Shown here: piece by piece, positions 1-10,880 of the stretch | Layout: each line of letters begins with the position of its first letter | How positions within the stretch are numbered: the stretch's first letter is position 1 | NCBI GenBank assembly: GCA_028023455.1 | Contig: JAQFVV010006238.1 | Coordinates: 1,305,478-1,369,477 of the forward strand | Source of the DNA: Epiperipatus broadwayi | Lineage: Eukaryota; Onychophora; Udeonychophora; Euonychophora; Peripatidae | Reading direction: 5' to 3' | DNA: 64,000 nucleotides | The notes under the pieces: model-generated | The model's input: the letters and a program-made list of their open reading frames with translations, nothing else | Database searches by the model: none | What the model was told of the DNA's origin: nothing | Made by a program: the position numbers and the translations under genes

Positions 1-92
1 TTATGGGGAAAAATTAAAAAGAGAAGGGTAATTATAATAAATCATACTATCAAACATTTAGAATGATGTAAAATGATTTTAGAGGGAAAAAT

Positions 93-215
93 GATGAAAC
101 TGAAAGAAGTAAACAGAGAAATGATTTTATGGATGATATTATGGATAAAACTGGGGAGAGAGCCATTAATGAAATGACTAAATTAATTAGTTTCTTCCCA
201 AGTGTTAATAGTTAA
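93..215 (+). repeat. Short coding-like segment, paralogous to 1071-1235
   Basis: This frame is open for about 40 codons up to a TAA and begins DETERSKQRNDF. A second frame at 1071-1235 begins EEAERSKLRNSL, and the two resemble each other in both DNA and peptide. I do not recognise the protein. The resemblance suggests two fragments of one repeat or a small duplication on either side of the LINE relic at 440-885. It could also be chance similarity in purine-rich DNA. Confidence 0.25.
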
Positions 216-439
216 TTTCTGTTAACCCTACTGACATTCCATGCTCCATTAACAATAATTTGATCAAAACCTTAATAATTTTCATAAGTAAACACATTAC
301 TCTTTGTATAATCTATTTCTGAATAAACTATCGACAAACATATGAAATTGAAAATAATATTAGTATATCAAATAATAAATAGTCAATCTTTCTTATTATG
401 TAATAATAAATACATTATAAAAAAAGTTCACATATTGGC

Positions 440-885
440 ACTTGGAATCCAAATATCTGGTCTTCTTAATTAAAATAATATCAAAACCCTTCCTATTAAT
501 TATTTTCTCTTTTCCAAGTGACACTTCACAAATATTGATCCATTATGTTCCCTCTGTCATAGAAATGAAGAAACATTGGAACACTTTCTTATGGATTGTT
601 CTTCACTTCTTCCTTGTCATACTCTTATCACTATCATGACTCATTCAAACTCACTAATAACCTACAACCTCATAAAAAATATACAAAGTTGATCTTTTTG
701 CCAAAATAAGAATTACTACATTCATTCTTTTCACTCTTTGCTATGTAAGATGCTATCTGAGCTTTAACCCCATATGTCACAATACTAAACCACTCTTTCT
801 AAAAAAATTAAATATTAAGACCAGAGATAAAATCCATGCACCAGTCGATATTTTTGCAATCACATGGAATCTGATCTCATTAACA
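440..885 (+). pseudogene. Non-LTR retrotransposon C-terminal relic (zinc-binding RT tail), frameshifted
   Basis: The stretch starts with ESKYLVFLIKI in one frame. It then shifts frame to a C-x2-C-x(n)-H-x4-C array, CSLCHRNEETLEHFLMDC (about 546-599). That pattern matches the zinc-binding domain found after the reverse transcriptase in L1/Tx1-like LINEs and related elements. Further on, LKKLNIKTRDKIHAP followed by an ITWN motif (about 795-880) matches the end of the minus-strand relic at 19786-20500 (KTRDELITPQ, MTWDM). The two are therefore copies of one family. At least two frameshifts and stops make it non-functional. The L1/Tx1-like assignment is tentative; membership with the 20-kb copy is better supported. 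Confidence 0.6.
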
Positions 886-1894
886 ATAACCCAGTGACTT
901 GGCTATTTAATATACTAATTAATATGCATTAGATATATATTGATTATTGCTCAATTATATGGACATGTATTTTACTACTTTTCTATTTGAAATCTTTTTT
1001 GTTTCCACAAGACTTGTAAATAATCTTCAATGTATATAGAAACCTAATAAAATTAATTTAAAACTAAAGTGAGGAAGCTGAAAGAAGCAAACTGAGAAAC
1101 AGTTTATTGAATGATATGAAAGCAGAAATAACATCAGTCAATGAAGAACATGTTTCTAGAAAGAATATCAATGGAATTAAACCAGGCTTGCATTCAGTGT
1201 TTATATTGTTAAGAATACAAAACCTGTATAAATGATATAGCTTAGGAGATTTGGTATATAGATTATTTATGGGTAAATGCTAAAATATTCTTTAAATAAC
1301 TAATTGCCAGGGAAAGGCTATTTTTGTATAGAAAAAGTAAAGGAGAAAACAGTGAGCCCATTATATTTTATGCATTGTCTGCAAATTAATCATATGGTTT
1401 GTTAATCAGGTCATATGTTATTTAAATATCGGCAATGCCAGAGTCAAGTTGCCATTTATGGATATTTAGTTCTCGAATGTGCCATTCTTATCACTGTACT
1501 AGACAATACAGTACTAGACAATGCAGAGTAGCATTGTCACATTGTCTCTGCCAAAGTCTTAGCAGAATCTAACTTTTGGTAATAAGATTAGCAATAATAA
1601 AATAAACAGCACTGAAATCAATGTAACTTATTTGCTTCCTAGATCAGTTCTTTATACTCTACTTTAAAGCCATCTACTCTACTGTAAGTCAGAGTAATCA
1701 CTGGACACCAGGCATTATAGTGCTATATTATTCATATTTCCAGATTGTTTTCTGGCTTTTCAGTCAGGCTTAGGATTAAAAAAAAAGATTTTAATGCACT
1801 TTTTGATGCAGTAAAACTTCTTTCTATTGTTTAAGTTAATTTAACCTGAAGTTAATATACTCTTCTTGAATATATTCTTATATATATACATATA
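886..1894. other. AT-rich stretch without a recognisable gene
   Basis: It holds the second coding-like segment (1071-1235, see 93-215). A short direct repeat with the core CAGTACTAGACAAT lies near 1495-1520. Nothing else is supported. Confidence 0.4.
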
Positions 1895-1898
1895 TTAA

Positions 1899-2064
1899 AA
1901 ACCAGTCAACACTTAGACAACCCCAATATCAATAACAATCAAGAATTTTGAACTGTTGTCAATGCAACCTCCTTTATTGTTAAAAAGGCAGTTGCCTTGA
2001 CAACAGTTTGAAATTGTTGATTGTTATTGATTGACATTGGGATTGTCTAAGTGTTGGCTGGTTT
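1899..2064. mobile_element. Palindromic MITE-like element flanked by TTAA
   Basis: Two arms of about 70 bp are inverted copies around a short unpaired centre. The outer ends read AAACCAGTCAACACTTAGAC on the left and its complement (with C/T differences) on the right. TTAA sits directly outside both ends (1895-1898 and 2065-2068), as expected for a TTAA-targeting cut-and-paste element such as piggyBac or Kolobok relatives. No coding capacity. Superfamily assignment from TTAA alone is weak, because TTAA is frequent in DNA this rich in A and T. Confidence 0.6.
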
Positions 2065-2068
2065 TTAA

Positions 2069-4234
2069 TGATATATATGTATATGGTTTTGAATCCAAAC
2101 TAATTCACATTTATCTAGATTAGATATCATGTTAATTTTTTCTATATATTCTAAAAAGGTTTGATACTAATTGTTTAAAGCTATATATTGTAAGCCTGAG
2201 CAATCAATAAATACTAGATGATATATAATTATAATATTTATACCATCAAATCAGTTTTTGAGCTTTTGTCAGTGTGAATTAAAATTCAAAGCTAACAGCT
2301 AATAACAATAATCTGAAAATTGAAAAAAAAAACCTTAAGTAAATTGGTTTGGATTCAAACATTGGGGTTCCTTTTTTAAATTTCAGGTTGTATTAGCTTA
2401 AGTATAAAAGAGTAGAAAGTGATTGCTAATTGCATGAACAATGTCTTAATTCAAACTTGTAGCACTAACTATTAAGCATTTATCAATTGATCAGGCTAAC
2501 GGAAGATGGGTCTACACTAAAATGATAATAATGTAAAACTATTAGTACTTTGAATTTGTGTAAAATCAAGCTAACTACAAGGATATTAAAATGGTCTACA
2601 AAAGGACTTTTCAACATTTTTTTTTATTCACATTTTTATGATTTTGTTTTGATGCATAATGCTACCCAATGCTAAGTTACTTGATAAGAATATGTCTGTG
2701 TATTGATAAGTACCTGTCAGTATCTTTATAATTTATGCATTAAGATAAAAGGTTTTGTGAAAATTTGAATAGATCTAATATCAGAAAATGTAATATGAAC
2801 TAAATGCAATTCATTTTTTGCCTTTTTTACAGTCCAGTTTCACACAGTTTTGTGACTGTCTGTAAATAGTAGCTTAGTTAACAAGTCTCAAGAGAAGCTA
2901 CTTCCCATGTGACCACATCCATGAAGGATTACGTAAAAAAAATATTTTCATGTCATGGATTTTTTGATGATATATTTTCAAAGGATCCCTATGCAATAAA
3001 TAAAAAAAAGTCCTGTGTTTTGCAACAAGAAAATGGAACATTTGAATAAATTTGCATAATGCATGCTATATTTAAATATATTGATTCTAATGGAAAAGTG
3101 CAAGTGTTATGAATATGACAAGAACTGTTGTAAGCATGCTTATCAAATAAATAAAATTTTAAATTATAATACTTTTTCTGAATAAATGTTTGAAACATTT
3201 ATATAGATATTAAAATCGTAATTATAGTTTTTTTTTTTTTTTCTGAACAGTTTGATAAATGTTTAATTCAAATGATTTTATTATTTAAAAAAGATTAACA
3301 ATTCTTAATGTCAGCAATTGTCAAAATTATTAATCATTGAATAAAGTTATGTAGAAAATGAATATAAATATTTTCCTGTTGTTTTCACATCGACAGTAAC
3401 TTTGGCTAACATTGAAAGACCATCCACTAAATTGAAAACAATAAAATATTTTAAAAGAAATTCAACTGGACAAAGGCAAAGATGAGGGGGGAGGGTTTTT
3501 GAAACATGAATTTTTTTAACTGGATGAGAACAAAAATGTAACATTTTGAAATTTGGGGGTGGGAACTGTGAGATTTTGCTTTCAATTCCAGATTTTGTCT
3601 AGTACTGGCTATAAAAATGGACTACCGGTGACAAAAGCCTTAAATGCGTATTCAAGGATTGAAAAATCTTAATAACTAGTTCATTCATGAATTAAAAGTT
3701 TTAATTTGATCTTCATTTGAATTTTTCAATTTATATATGAAAAAAATGTATCTTTTTATTTCTAATTGTGTACAAATTTAATTTTGATAACCAACTACTT
3801 TGAGAAAAGAATTTTATAGGTGCGATATTCTGTGTGCACATTTTTTGTCCTTTATAAAAACTTCGATGATAAATAGGTATTAAACAATTATGAAAATAAT
3901 TAAATGTTAGAATTGCAGTGGCTTAAACATATAACTATAAAACATTTGTATTGTGAGTCTTTTTTCATTATAATTATTATCATAGAAGAAAAAGATAGAT
4001 GCTGTGCTCAGGCTCCGACCAGGCTCCACAGGTGTTGGATAGTGGAATGACCATTAGATATGAAGGTCAACTGTGAATATCAAATAAACAATGCCTGAAA
4101 AAAGAGCTCCTACTACCTTTTAGAATAGGATGTTGATTTATCATAAGCTAGGTATTGTTTCTGATATGGTCATCATGAGTCTTTCACATCATCAGATATA
4201 TTATAATAACTGTAACAATGGGATTATGTGTTGT
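2069..4234. other. AT-rich stretch, nothing recognised
   Basis: Long A/T runs and short spurious open frames only. A slightly more GC-rich patch at about 3995-4075 has no protein or repeat that I can name. Confidence 0.4.
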
Positions 4235-4805
4235 GCAGCAACATTTGTTATTTTACCTAATTTAATGTATGAATGTGAAACTTGGCCTGGCAACACAATA
4301 CAAAAGTATTAGAAAATTTTCATATAATAATGCTCCATAAAGTTTTAAAAATACAATATCAATATCATCAAACCAATCAATATGTTTTTTTAGATTGTGG
4401 GATATGATACTATTGAGTCCACTACCTTCGTTAGATTAGACATATACAATGAATGAACAATGAAAACCTTCCTAAAAGGGTGTGTTATGGTAAACTTGAA
4501 TATGGGTTTCGTAGAAGAGGTAGGTCCTATCTATAGTATAAGGGTTATTCCAAAGACATTCTAAAGAAGTGCAATGCCACTTTTTCAATAGGGAACACGT
4601 AGCAGAGAATGGAATACATTGGAGAGTTACATTTAGACATGGTGTTGAAGTATTTCAGAGGGAAAAGGTTTCTGCTGAGGAAACTAAAAGACAACATTGT
4701 AAAATATCAAATTAACAGAAAAATAGACTAGCATGTTCTATATGTGGATGCATATCTGTGGTTCACATTAGTTTGTATAATCACTGCAAAATTCATTTTA
4801 GATGA
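4235..4805 (+). pseudogene. LINE reverse transcriptase C-terminal relic ending in a C2H2 finger
   Basis: VILPNLMYECETWPG (about 4235-4285) matches the 'LLYGCETW' block just downstream of the RT domain in many animal non-LTR elements. It is followed in broken frames by RLPKRVCYGKLEYG and an arginine/glycine-rich piece, equivalent to the usual 'RLPKQLFYGEL..GKR' block. A C-x2-C ... H-x3-H zinc finger (about 4734-4796, starting CSICGC) ends it, as in this type of ORF2 protein. Stops and frameshifts are frequent. It is a 5'-truncated dead copy. The same C-terminal block recurs at 24700-25549 (minus) and 61555-61990 (plus). Confidence 0.7.
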
Positions 4806-7103
4806 GTTTTTTTACTCTTTCTTTCCTTATTATTTTTTTTTTTTTGGAGTTAGAATAGCCATTCTCATTTTTGAATATTCAATGAAAAAGTTGATATGCT
4901 GGAACTACATACATTGAAATATAGAAATTCAAATCTTGTTGCAAATTAAAATGAACTATCCCAGAGAGGTATAATTAAGAACTGATTCAGTAATGTTAAG
5001 GATGAATCATAATTTGAAAATACACAGCATATTATGTATTGGGATTGGGAAACGTTTCTCCAAATTGAGCTCAATGTAAAAAAAAAAAAAATTCAGTTGA
5101 AAATCTGACCACATCTATTCAGAAGTTGTTTTAGAAACATTAACAAAATTAACTTATGTTTTTTCCCCCCAGTAATTATTATTTAATGGAAAAATAATTT
5201 CATTTGATTACCATCACTTATAAAAACTCAGCTAAATAATTTAATAAGCTATCTTTTTTTCTTTTTTTTTTGTGTTGTTTTTCTCTCTTTCTTTTTTTAA
5301 TCCAATAGTCAGAATTCTAAGTGGATTTGAAATCATTTTAAAATTTAATTTGGTATGAAAACTTTTATTTATTTTTTTTAAAGGTAAAATGGAATTTTTT
5401 TTTTTGTAAAAAAAAAAAAAAAATATTTATTTTATTTTTATTTAAAATGATCTTTATATGTTAGGATTTTTGGAAACTATCCTATTGTTAATAGTGAAGG
5501 TAAGCGCTGGATATTCTTCACGAGTTTGAACTCATTCCATTGACGTGTTTACAATTGATCAGTAATAAGGTGATGATTTTAAAACTGATATAAAAATAAG
5601 ATTATTATTATTTGCCATGAAATTATTTTTTTTTAAAAAAGATATTGTTAAATGTTGATGTGTTTTTTTATTTTATTTCACATGTTATCTTGAAATCATT
5701 CTTATAATGGAATGATGGAAAGTAATATTATTATTGGCAGGGTTGTGTAGGTCTGTTTTGCTTCATCACAGTGCCAAGAAAATTTTGAGTGATAAAATGT
5801 TTAATTAAAACAAACTATTTTACATACACAATTAACACATATAGATTAAAGTTAATATCTAAATAATGCCCATAATATATTTATAGGTATGCCTATAAAT
5901 AATAATTAATTTTGTAATTAGTTATTTGAAAATGTATTTCTTAATAGTCAGATACTGTCTGTAGTATGGAATACACAAGTGGTTTATGGATTAGTGTGGA
6001 TAACCAATCACAAACTTATCTTTAATTTATTTTCTTCTGGAATTAGGATGATTGTTCACTTATGGATGGTTGCTAATAATTATAGTATATAGAAATATCC
6101 TACTTAAAATCAATGTATTGATTAATAATTCAAAATAATACTTGTAATTACATGTGAATTTACTCTAGTGATAAAATAATTCACGTTTTGTTGTTCAAAT
6201 TTATAAACATGAAAATCACATTAATAAATAGATCCTTCATTATTTGAAGGCTATGTATGACAGTGCTATATTGATAGAGTGGCAGACTCAAAATTTGGAA
6301 GTTTTTGGATTATTCCTCAGTTGAATGGAAGAGAAAATCTCAATTTGCTTCAATATTAAATGATCTGCCCAATCAATGATCAATCTAATGATTTATTATT
6401 TGAGAAGTGGGTATTTTATTTTAAAAAAGAATAAATTAACTGTATTATAACATCATATTTGTTATCTTGTTGTTTTCATAGCTGTATATATAATGACGAT
6501 GACGCCAGATATTTCATACATAAATACTTTTTTTCTTACAATCTTTGTTAACCTTAATAAAAAAATAGCTTGCTATTTCTTTTTTGCTCTATTATATTCA
6601 TTAACAACATTACTTTCATGCCTAGTTATTTAGTTTTGGGTCCACCAGTGTTTTCCTTCATGGTTGTATTTCAGTATCAATACTAGGGAAAAAACTTAAA
6701 CTATTTTCTATTGTATGGCGACTTATCCACTTTGTGAAAGATGCCATTAGTATTAATACTACTACCAGCAAAGACTTCAAGGTTATCAAAGCAGATTCTG
6801 CATTGTGGAGTCAATTCATCACAATACATGAGAGGATTGAATTTAGAGAGAGAGATTATGCGGTTTTTAAAAGAAATTAAATATTATTTCTTGCTTCACA
6901 TAATCTATGAACGAGGAAAAAACATCTTCAACTTTATACCATTTTTTTTGACTCATCTTTTTTGCTTCAAAGGATATATGATATTCATGTATTTGAAATT
7001 AAATAGCATTACACAATTTCTTAGTTAACCATGGATAAATAGTCATATAACAATCAATATTTAATATTTGAATACAAGTATAATGTATATACTTAAGCAT
7101 TAG
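4806..7103. other. AT-rich stretch with long homopolymer runs
   Basis: Poly-A and poly-T runs occur around 4840, 5080, 5270 and 5400. The 95-codon open frame at 6741-7028 has biased, low-complexity composition and no recognisable motif. A faint tRNA-like patch at 6268-6330 is too degraded to call. Confidence 0.4.
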
Positions 7104-7497
7104 TTGTAATTAGAGGGGATTTGAACACAGACTTTCAAACTCCCTTCAGTTATTCACTCCATCTTATACAATCAATACACTTCCCCACATACATGTGAAA
7201 AAGATAAATGATCTCTAATATATGTCTTTCATGCTAAACCAGCACTCATCATTTGGCCCATATCTTCATCTTCCATAATATATATCATTGCTCAGTTTAT
7301 ATTAAGATAGCAAATCTTCAAACTTAATGGACAGACTTCAATCTCTTTCCATTCCAACTCTTCAGCCATCCATGTGTTGGTTTAGCATGAAATATATCTT
7401 TTTCACATGCATGTTGTCATGTGTATTGGTTATATAATATAGAGTGGATGGCTGAAGGTAGTTTGAAAGTCTGTGTTCATATCCTCTCTAATTACAA
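7104..7497. repeat. Palindromic repeat element, family P, copy 1
   Basis: Left arm 7104-7243 and right arm 7374-7497 are inverted copies, with a 130-bp centre. Both ends carry GTAATTAGAG and then a tRNA box-B-like string (GATTTGAACACAGAC on the left; complement TCTGTGTTCATATCC on the right). Two related copies lie at 41145-41325 (both arms, almost no centre) and 45531-45770 (minus strand, left arm plus centre only). The family looks like a small foldback or inverted-SINE-like element. No clear TSD was found. Confidence 0.7.
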
Positions 7498-8164
7498 GAA
7501 TCAATACTATGCATTTAGAGCAGTTGTCTGGCATCCATTTAGCTAAAAAAATTCAGAGCTCTTCATCTGACATCCCTAGATTTTTAAAATTCTCATAATT
7601 AGGATGGCAGCTAATGCATTTCCTATTGACTTTAACTATGAGCTTTACAGTATAATACTTAGGGTTGCTACTATAATATACGATTTTTTATTTTGTTCTT
7701 GAGGAGTGGGGAATCTTAAAATTTAAATACATCTTTATTTGTCTTTTTTTTTTTTTTATAAGAAAAATGTCTTTATATTTGTTAATATTTTATACTTCAA
7801 TATTTGTAAGTCTCTTGAGAATCAATTACATTTTTCAAGATCAAATGTTTTCAAAACTGACATGTGCTTTTTTTACTCAAAGCAGTCTCCATCTTAAGAT
7901 AACTTTGCTTTTTTTAAAAAATAGTTGCTTTCTAATTAGCTAAATTTCGTTAGTCTTTTTTTTTTTTCATAGTTGTTTATATATTATTTACATCGTAATC
8001 CATTTCACATGTCACTTCAGATCCACTGTCTAAAATGAGCAATTATTTATATTTTTTTATTGCTGATATATATATTTTAAATGATATTTTATAAATATAA
8101 CTGTAATTACTAATACTTTAAATTTTTTGCGTAAGTTTTAATTATATAAATTACTACATAGTAT
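7498..8164. other. AT-rich stretch, nothing recognised
   Basis: Only poly-T runs and degenerate sequence are visible. Confidence 0.35.
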
Positions 8165-8600
8165 TATTACTTCTTGATCAAAAGGCAAACCTACCATCAC
8201 CTTCTCTAAATTTTTTTATACTCCTCATCACTTGGTTATTTTTCTTTTTATAAGCATTAGTCAATGTCTTTGTTGCTTTTAAATTTATTTTGGCCTCTTC
8301 CACTATATTGTTTATAAATTCTTCTGCTTTGATATTGTCAAGCATTGGTGGTCGAGAGGTCAGTGACAGCTGCTTTACAAGCAGTTGTCCCAGGCTAGCG
8401 GGTTCGCTTTCCGGCTGATGCTATGACACATGAGAAAAACAATGTTTCAATTCATCCTCTTTTTCTTAATCTCCTCAAAATCTTTCAATATATCTAATCT
8501 TATTGTTTCCAATTTATTTTTTTTTATTTTTAATTTTTGCCATATCTTGGAAACCTTTAATTGCTCTGCATGATTTTCTAGCACTGTCACTTCTAGTGCT
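8165..8600 (-). pseudogene. LINE linker-region relic split by a SINE
   Basis: On the minus strand about 43 codons are open (8580 to 8450; core ENHAEQLKVSKIWQKLK) with a charged, lysine-rich composition. After the SINE at 8341-8440, about 54 more codons are open (8340 to 8170; core KAEEFINNIVEEAKINLK, then a basic tail ending in GRFAF). This order resembles the region between endonuclease and RT in non-LTR elements, where a 'W..LK..I..A' block is followed by 'F...I.EAAK...' and a basic 'KKR' stretch. The assignment is an inference from composition and order; no catalytic motif is present. Confidence 0.45.
8341..8440 (+). mobile_element. Short tRNA-derived SINE (family S1), copy 1
   Basis: Contains a box-A-like TGGTCGAGAGG (about 8349-8359), an anticodon-arm-like inverted repeat, a box B (GGGTTCGCTTT, about 8400-8410) and a short tail CTATGACACATGAGAAAAA. 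Further copies lie at 24848-24957 (minus), 25564-25670 (minus) and 63816-63912 (plus). The whole unit is only about 95-100 bp: a tRNA-like head with almost no body. It sits inside a LINE relic of opposite orientation. I could not define its TSD, unlike the other three copies. Confidence 0.75.
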
Positions 8601-10689
8601 CAAGCTTCTTATGAACTCCTGAGCATTCCATTATTTGTATTTTTTTTTAGTCTCTAATTTATACTATCAGCTACTATTTATTTCCAAAGACCAGATAACA
8701 CTAATAATTTTTTTTAATTCAATTTATTTAACTTATCTTAAAAGGATATGATTTCAAAAGAGTCACATTTGTATTTTTCAGATTACCCAACTTATTAAAT
8801 CCACTGTTAATAAAAACACAGCCATTATTCCCTTACACAAACATGAATATATTCTCAGAAACTGAGGGATAATTCCATGGCATCATAGAAAGTAGTTGTA
8901 TTTTTTAATTCTGCAGCCAAAAGTTTGAACCTGAGGGGAATAAAATGTAACAATCTTAGTAACAGACTCAGTAATAAAATCACAAGAAGCTGGGTGTTTT
9001 AGTGAATGATTTTATTTTATTCAGAAACTGGTATTTCATGTTAGTGCAATCTAAAACAGCTGTGGAACTAATTTTACCATGTTGTATTTAATCCCACGAA
9101 TTAATGAAATAAAAAGAGAGATCATGTTTATAGTTTGCTTTACAATTGTATTGGAATTGAATACTTAAATAATCATATAGTCTCTTGCTTAGAAAAAAAA
9201 AAACATATGGTGTTTGAACCCTAATGTAACAAGCGAACATAATAATTCCACTTCAGCTATAGAAACTGGTTTTTTTTTTTTGTTTATTTTTCTCTGTTGT
9301 GAATTGATCCAGGAATATTTCTGTCTTAAGTCTCAAGTGGTAAGTAGCAAATTGAGCATAATAATTCCATTAGATTAATCTTAATTTTTTTATTATTATT
9401 AATTTATTGAGAATCATTTTCCATTCTTTACTACTGCAATAAACTACACAGGGCACTAAATGTAAATTAATATAAATTATTATATTAAGGAGCTGAAATT
9501 TATCTGTGAATTGAGCACAGATGTGACTTCCAGAAATCTCACTGTGAAATTATATATATATATGAGATTACAATTCACAAATTAGTATGACATCTAATAC
9601 CTTATTTTGAAATCTTTTTTAGTGAGTTCTTTGATGTACGCACCTGTGTAAATTTATTTTATAAGTATTGCAAAGTTATTAAAATTGGATTCTTTTATTT
9701 AACACAAAATCTATAGGTATGGAAATTTAATAAATAAATATTCACCTTTCTTTAAACTAATTACTGAATCATCACGTACTTAAAAACCATATCTAAATTT
9801 AACAGAATTTATTAATAAGAAAAGTTTGTAATATATTCACAGCAATCTTTACTTGAATAAACATATGTCTCATTCGATATTATTTTAAAACTCCCAGTAT
9901 TATTTTTATGGAGATATTTTTTTTGTGTGGGGGTGGGGTGGGGGGACTCAAACAGTTTAATGTTAAAAAATAATTGAAAATCATGTCAACGAGTTTCAAA
10001 TAAAAATGATTTTTTAGATCATTCTTATTTAAAATTTTTTAAAGTGCTTCTCAATATTGGCCACATTAAAATGAGGTGCAAACTAAGTGATTGCGTATTT
10101 TGTTAGTGACATCTGGTGAGTATTTTTATGTGAATTATCTATTTTTCCCAACAGCTAAAGTATAACCAATCACTCCACTACCAATATAGGTACCATAAGT
10201 TTTTAATATATAACTAGTAGACTGTGAAGTAAATCTATGTAAAAATTATATAATTAGATATAAGCAAAGTGATTGTTGTAATTCAAGATTCTTTAATGAT
10301 ATAATTCAAGATTTAAAAAAAAAAAAATTAAAAAAAAAGAGTTATTATATATACTTACTGACACAATTTCCCCTATAATTATTTATAATAAGTCTGATAA
10401 AACGAGCATTTTCCTATTCTCATGCCATCTATAGTAAGCTTGAGTAATTACTCACTAGAATGGTAATGCATTTAAATTATTAGAATGATTTCTGGCTTGG
10501 GATTTATGCATCTAGTAAACATCTTTAATTCCATGATACTATACAATGTGAAAACCTGGAATTCAAAATTATTTTAGGGTTTTGAACCCAAGTCAATCTG
10601 CCTGAACAATTATGTAGATTGGCTTAATGTTCCCAGTCAAGGCAAAAAAAAAAAAAGATGTCTATATAATTGTAAGTACTAAAATATAT
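8601..10689. other. AT-rich stretch; short shared repeat motif at its start
   Basis: About 8590-8630 carries an imperfect inverted motif, GTGCTCAAGCTTCTTATG with ACTCCTGAGCA after it, also seen near 41535-41570 and inverted near 35225-35255. A tRNA box-B-like GGGTTTTGAACCC lies near 10577. No gene is recognised. Confidence 0.35.
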
Positions 10690-10880
10690 ACTTACTTATC
10701 TAACTTAGATCTACACAACTATTTTGGGTGGATTGATTTGAGGTCAAAAACTTAGGGAATGTTGGATTTTAGGCTTTTAATTGAATCATAAAATGGAGTT
10801 AACAGTACCTGTTAGTGCACAACTGGATTATTTACAGTTTTGAAGAGAAAAGCCAGAAAACACTCTGGGGATATGCATTA
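10690..10880 (+). repeat. Dispersed repeat family D, copy 1
   Basis: Shares an ordered series of blocks with 52600-52870. The blocks are a 'GGATTGATTTGAGGTCAAAA'-type start, then 'GGAATGTTGGATTTTAGGC', then 'TACCTGTTAGTGCAC', and a final 'GCCAGAAAACACTCTGGGG'-type end. Copies at 24290-24440 and 52440-52510 share the second half. Probably an old SINE or MITE; no coding and no clean ends seen. Confidence 0.5.

Noticed and set aside
6268-6330. tRNA-like sequence (GATAGAGTGGCAGACTC)
   Set aside because: Box-A-like part only; the rest is too degraded to support a tRNA or SINE.
6741-7028. 95-codon plus-strand frame as a gene
   Set aside because: Low-complexity, hydrophobic and Phe/Ile-rich composition typical of AT-rich noncoding DNA.
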